Positions 62,229-64,000 of a stretch of 64,000 nucleotides of DNA are shown here, in pieces (the stretch's first letter is position 1; every line of letters begins with the position of its first letter). The position numbers were made by a program, and so were the translations under genes. The stretch spans positions 1 through 64,000 of the forward strand of contig CBFIAU010000009.1 in assembly GCA_965660675.1 (NCBI GenBank), written 5' to 3'. This DNA is from UBA12202 sp002691725. GTDB taxonomy: Bacteria; Pseudomonadota; Alphaproteobacteria; Puniceispirillales; UBA1172. A model generated the notes under the pieces. It ran no database searches and was not told where the DNA came from. It saw only the letters and a program-made list of their open reading frames with translations.

Positions 62229-62328
62229 TAAATGCAGTAAGTTTCAATCAAGCAATATTCTATGCATCAAACCCTAAATCAACATTCGGCCAACAATATA
62301 ATCATAACATAATTTTAATGGAATACAT

Positions 62329-63945
62329 ATGAAACAAGCAGATTTTATCATTATTGGTGCTGGATCAGCTGGATGTGTTTTGGCCAACAGGCTGACGGCT
62401 GACGGAAAAACATCTGTCATCTTGATTGAGGCTGGCGGCGAAGACCGCCATCCCTTTATCCACTTGCCTGTTGGCTATGTCAAAACCATGGTCAATCCAG
62501 CCGTCAACTGGATGTTCAAATCTGAGCCCGAAGAAGGCACCTATAATCGTAGCATTGATATGCCGCGCGGTAAGGTTCTCGGTGGCTCATCATCTATCAA
62601 TGGCATGATTTATGTGCGTGGGCAAAGCCATGATTATGATCAATGGGCACAGAGCGGCAATTCAGGCTGGAGCTATCAAGATGTTCTGCCCTATTTCAAA
62701 AAAAGTGAATGTTTTGAAGGTATAACAAACAAAACGGCAAATCCGGAATGGCGTGGTGGTGATGGGCCATTGCATGTTCAGCATGTCCGTGAACATTACA
62801 CCGCCATGGATAAGATTCTGGAAAGCGCGCGCGCCGAGGGCTGGCCAATAAATGCTGATTATAATGGTGATGAGCAAGAAGGCTTTGCCTATGCCCAGAC
62901 AACCATGCGAAATGGGCTGCGCTGGTCAACCAAGAAAGGCTATTTGAACCCTGCTCGCAAGCGGCCTAATTTGCATGTCATTAGCCGCGCCATGGCGACT
63001 GGCTTGATCATGGACGGCAAGACAGTCACCGGCGTTACCATATCGCAAGGCGGCAACACGCAAACGCTTACCGCCAATGCAGAGGTGATTTTATCAGCCG
63101 GGGCGTTCCAATCACCGCAATTACTAGAGCTGTCAGGTATTGGTGATCATGATATCCTGTCACAACACGGCATTGCCACCGCTCATCATCTGCCTGCCAT
63201 TGGCATGCATCTGCAAGACCATTATATCTCTCGTCTATCGTGGAAATTGCGTGATCTGCCATCGCTGAACAGCAAGACACGCGGCATTGGGCTGGCTGGC
63301 GAAATATTAAAGTTCATTGGCAATCGCCGAGGCGCTCTGTCCATGCCAGCTGGGATAATCATGGGTTTCATCAAAAGCCGCGCTGAATTATTAGGCCCTG
63401 ATATTCAATATCATATTGCCAATGCCAGCTATGCCAATCCAGCCAAACGCATTTTTGACCGTTTCCCTGGCCTGACGATTGGCCCTTGTCAGCTGCGTCC
63501 TGAAAGTCGGGGGTCTGTCCATATCCGCTCAACTGACCCTTTTGCCCCGCCAGCTATTCGCATGAATTATCTGGATACAACAGAAGACCAGCGAGTGCAT
63601 CTGGCGGCTGTGCGAATGGCACGGAAAATCATGGAAAATGATGTCATGAAGCCATATGTCATTGATGAATTGCGGCCAGGCAAGATCGTCGATAGTGATG
63701 ATGAATTGCTGGATTATGTGCGGCAAACAGGCGTTACGCTATATCACCCTGTATCGACCTGTCGGATGGGCGAAAATACAAAAACCAACGTTGTTGATGA
63801 TCGTCTGCGAGTTCATGGACTCACAGGTATTCGCGTTGTTGATGCGTCTATCATGCCTAGTTTAGTATCGGGCAACACCAATGCAGCAACCATCATGATT
63901 GCCGAAAAAGCCAGCGATATGATTCTAGCCGATTTGAAACGCTGA
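62329..63945 (+). CDS. GMC-family FAD oxidoreductase (choline dehydrogenase-like)
   Basis: A 538-aa flavoprotein alcohol dehydrogenase. FAD motif GAGSAGCVLANRL (about residues 9-21), GMC signature 1 PRGKVLGGSSSINGMIYVRG (about 79-98), signature 2 SAGAFQSPQLLELSGIG (about 257-273), and the catalytic HPVSTCRMG (about 472-480) with a C-terminal GNTNAATIMIAEKA carrying the conserved Asn. It resembles BetA-type choline dehydrogenases, but aliphatic or polyol alcohol dehydrogenases look alike, and no betB or betI is in view. It diverges from the SDR-aminotransferase pair. Confidence 0.9.
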   Translation: MKQADFIIIGAGSAGCVLANRLTADGKTSVILIEAGGEDRHPFIHLPVGYVKTMVNPAVNWMFKSEPEEGTYNRSIDMPRGKVLGGSSSINGMIYVRGQSHDYDQWAQSGNSGWSYQDVLPYFKKSECFEGITNKTANPEWRGGDGPLHVQHVREHYTAMDKILESARAEGWPINADYNGDEQEGFAYAQTTMRNGLRWSTKKGYLNPARKRPNLHVISRAMATGLIMDGKTVTGVTISQGGNTQTLTANAEVILSAGAFQSPQLLELSGIGDHDILSQHGIATAHHLPAIGMHLQDHYISRLSWKLRDLPSLNSKTRGIGLAGEILKFIGNRRGALSMPAGIIMGFIKSRAELLGPDIQYHIANASYANPAKRIFDRFPGLTIGPCQLRPESRGSVHIRSTDPFAPPAIRMNYLDTTEDQRVHLAAVRMARKIMENDVMKPYVIDELRPGKIVDSDDELLDYVRQTGVTLYHPVSTCRMGENTKTNVVDDRLRVHGLTGIRVVDASIMPSLVSGNTNAATIMIAEKASDMILADLKR

Positions 63946-63979
63946 TCATCTACTCGCATGATCGGATAAGGAAAGTGTA

Positions 63980-64000
63980 ATGACCTCGCCTCAATCTGGC
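63980..64000 (+). CDS. Start of an unidentified gene (cut by window edge)
   Basis: ATG at 63980 preceded by AAGGAAA at a suitable distance, 34 bp after the GMC gene, opening a frame MTSPQSG that runs off the window. Probably co-transcribed with the GMC gene; too short to identify. Confidence 0.45.

Overview
The window is a gene-dense, mostly housekeeping stretch of an alphaproteobacterial chromosome. The evidence is the alphaproteobacterial gene order nuoA-N, birA, coaX, rnj, mce, DUF1467, the order rpsF-rpsR-rplI-dnaB-alr-mlaE-mlaF-radA-cvpA-purF, and the small alphaproteobacterial families DUF1467, DUF2794, DUF3126 and DUF1489. Moderate GC, many short overlaps between genes, a non-pyrrolysine MttB-like methyltransferase and several GMC/SDR/aminotransferase genes fit a marine lineage such as SAR116 (Puniceispirillales). 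That placement is inference; no rRNA gene is present to confirm it.

Layout. 1-642 (minus): start of glyA and rpiB. 643-994: a gene-free stretch with a strong plus-strand intrinsic terminator that belongs to no visible gene and may end a small RNA. 995-19262 (minus): one long operon, read right to left, nuoABCDEFGHIJKLMN, birA, coaX, rnj, mce, DUF1467; it builds the whole 14-subunit respiratory complex I and adds cofactor and RNA-processing genes. 19333-20229 (minus): a DapA-family aldolase. 20511-30505 (plus): ribosomal proteins S6, S18 and L9, a terminator, then dnaB, alr, an MlaE/MlaF-type lipid transporter pair, radA, cvpA, purF and an SDR. 30557-34074 (minus): der, bamB and a TPR-like membrane protein. 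34190-34769 (plus): two small alphaproteobacterial proteins. 34811-35779 (minus): trhO.

35780-37412 is the one clearly accessory-looking patch. It is AT-rich and carries a small predicted exported protein and an FkbM-type methyltransferase. 37413-45903 (minus): guaA, guaB, rlmE, hisI, and an RND pump with its periplasmic adaptor; a perfect 11-bp inverted repeat lies just upstream of the adaptor gene. 46095-51775 (plus): a MATE transporter, glnE and an MFS transporter. 51800-55400 (minus): DUF1489, mgtE and an MttB-family corrinoid methyltransferase. 55557-58543 (plus): cobU-cobT-cobS-cobC, the nucleotide-loop part of cobalamin synthesis, divergent from the corrinoid-dependent methyltransferase. 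58558-62162 (minus): long-form hpf, a 2OG-Fe(II) oxygenase, a class III aminotransferase and an SDR. 62329 onward (plus): a GMC oxidoreductase and the first codons of another gene.

A recurring oddity is short perfect or near-perfect tandem duplication (12-20 bp, 2-5 copies) at gene ends and in spacers. Inside coding sequence the period is always a multiple of three, and several proteins carry low-complexity tails as a result. I found no CRISPR array, insertion sequence, prophage, tRNA or rRNA gene. All start choices, promoters and RNA structures were judged by eye.
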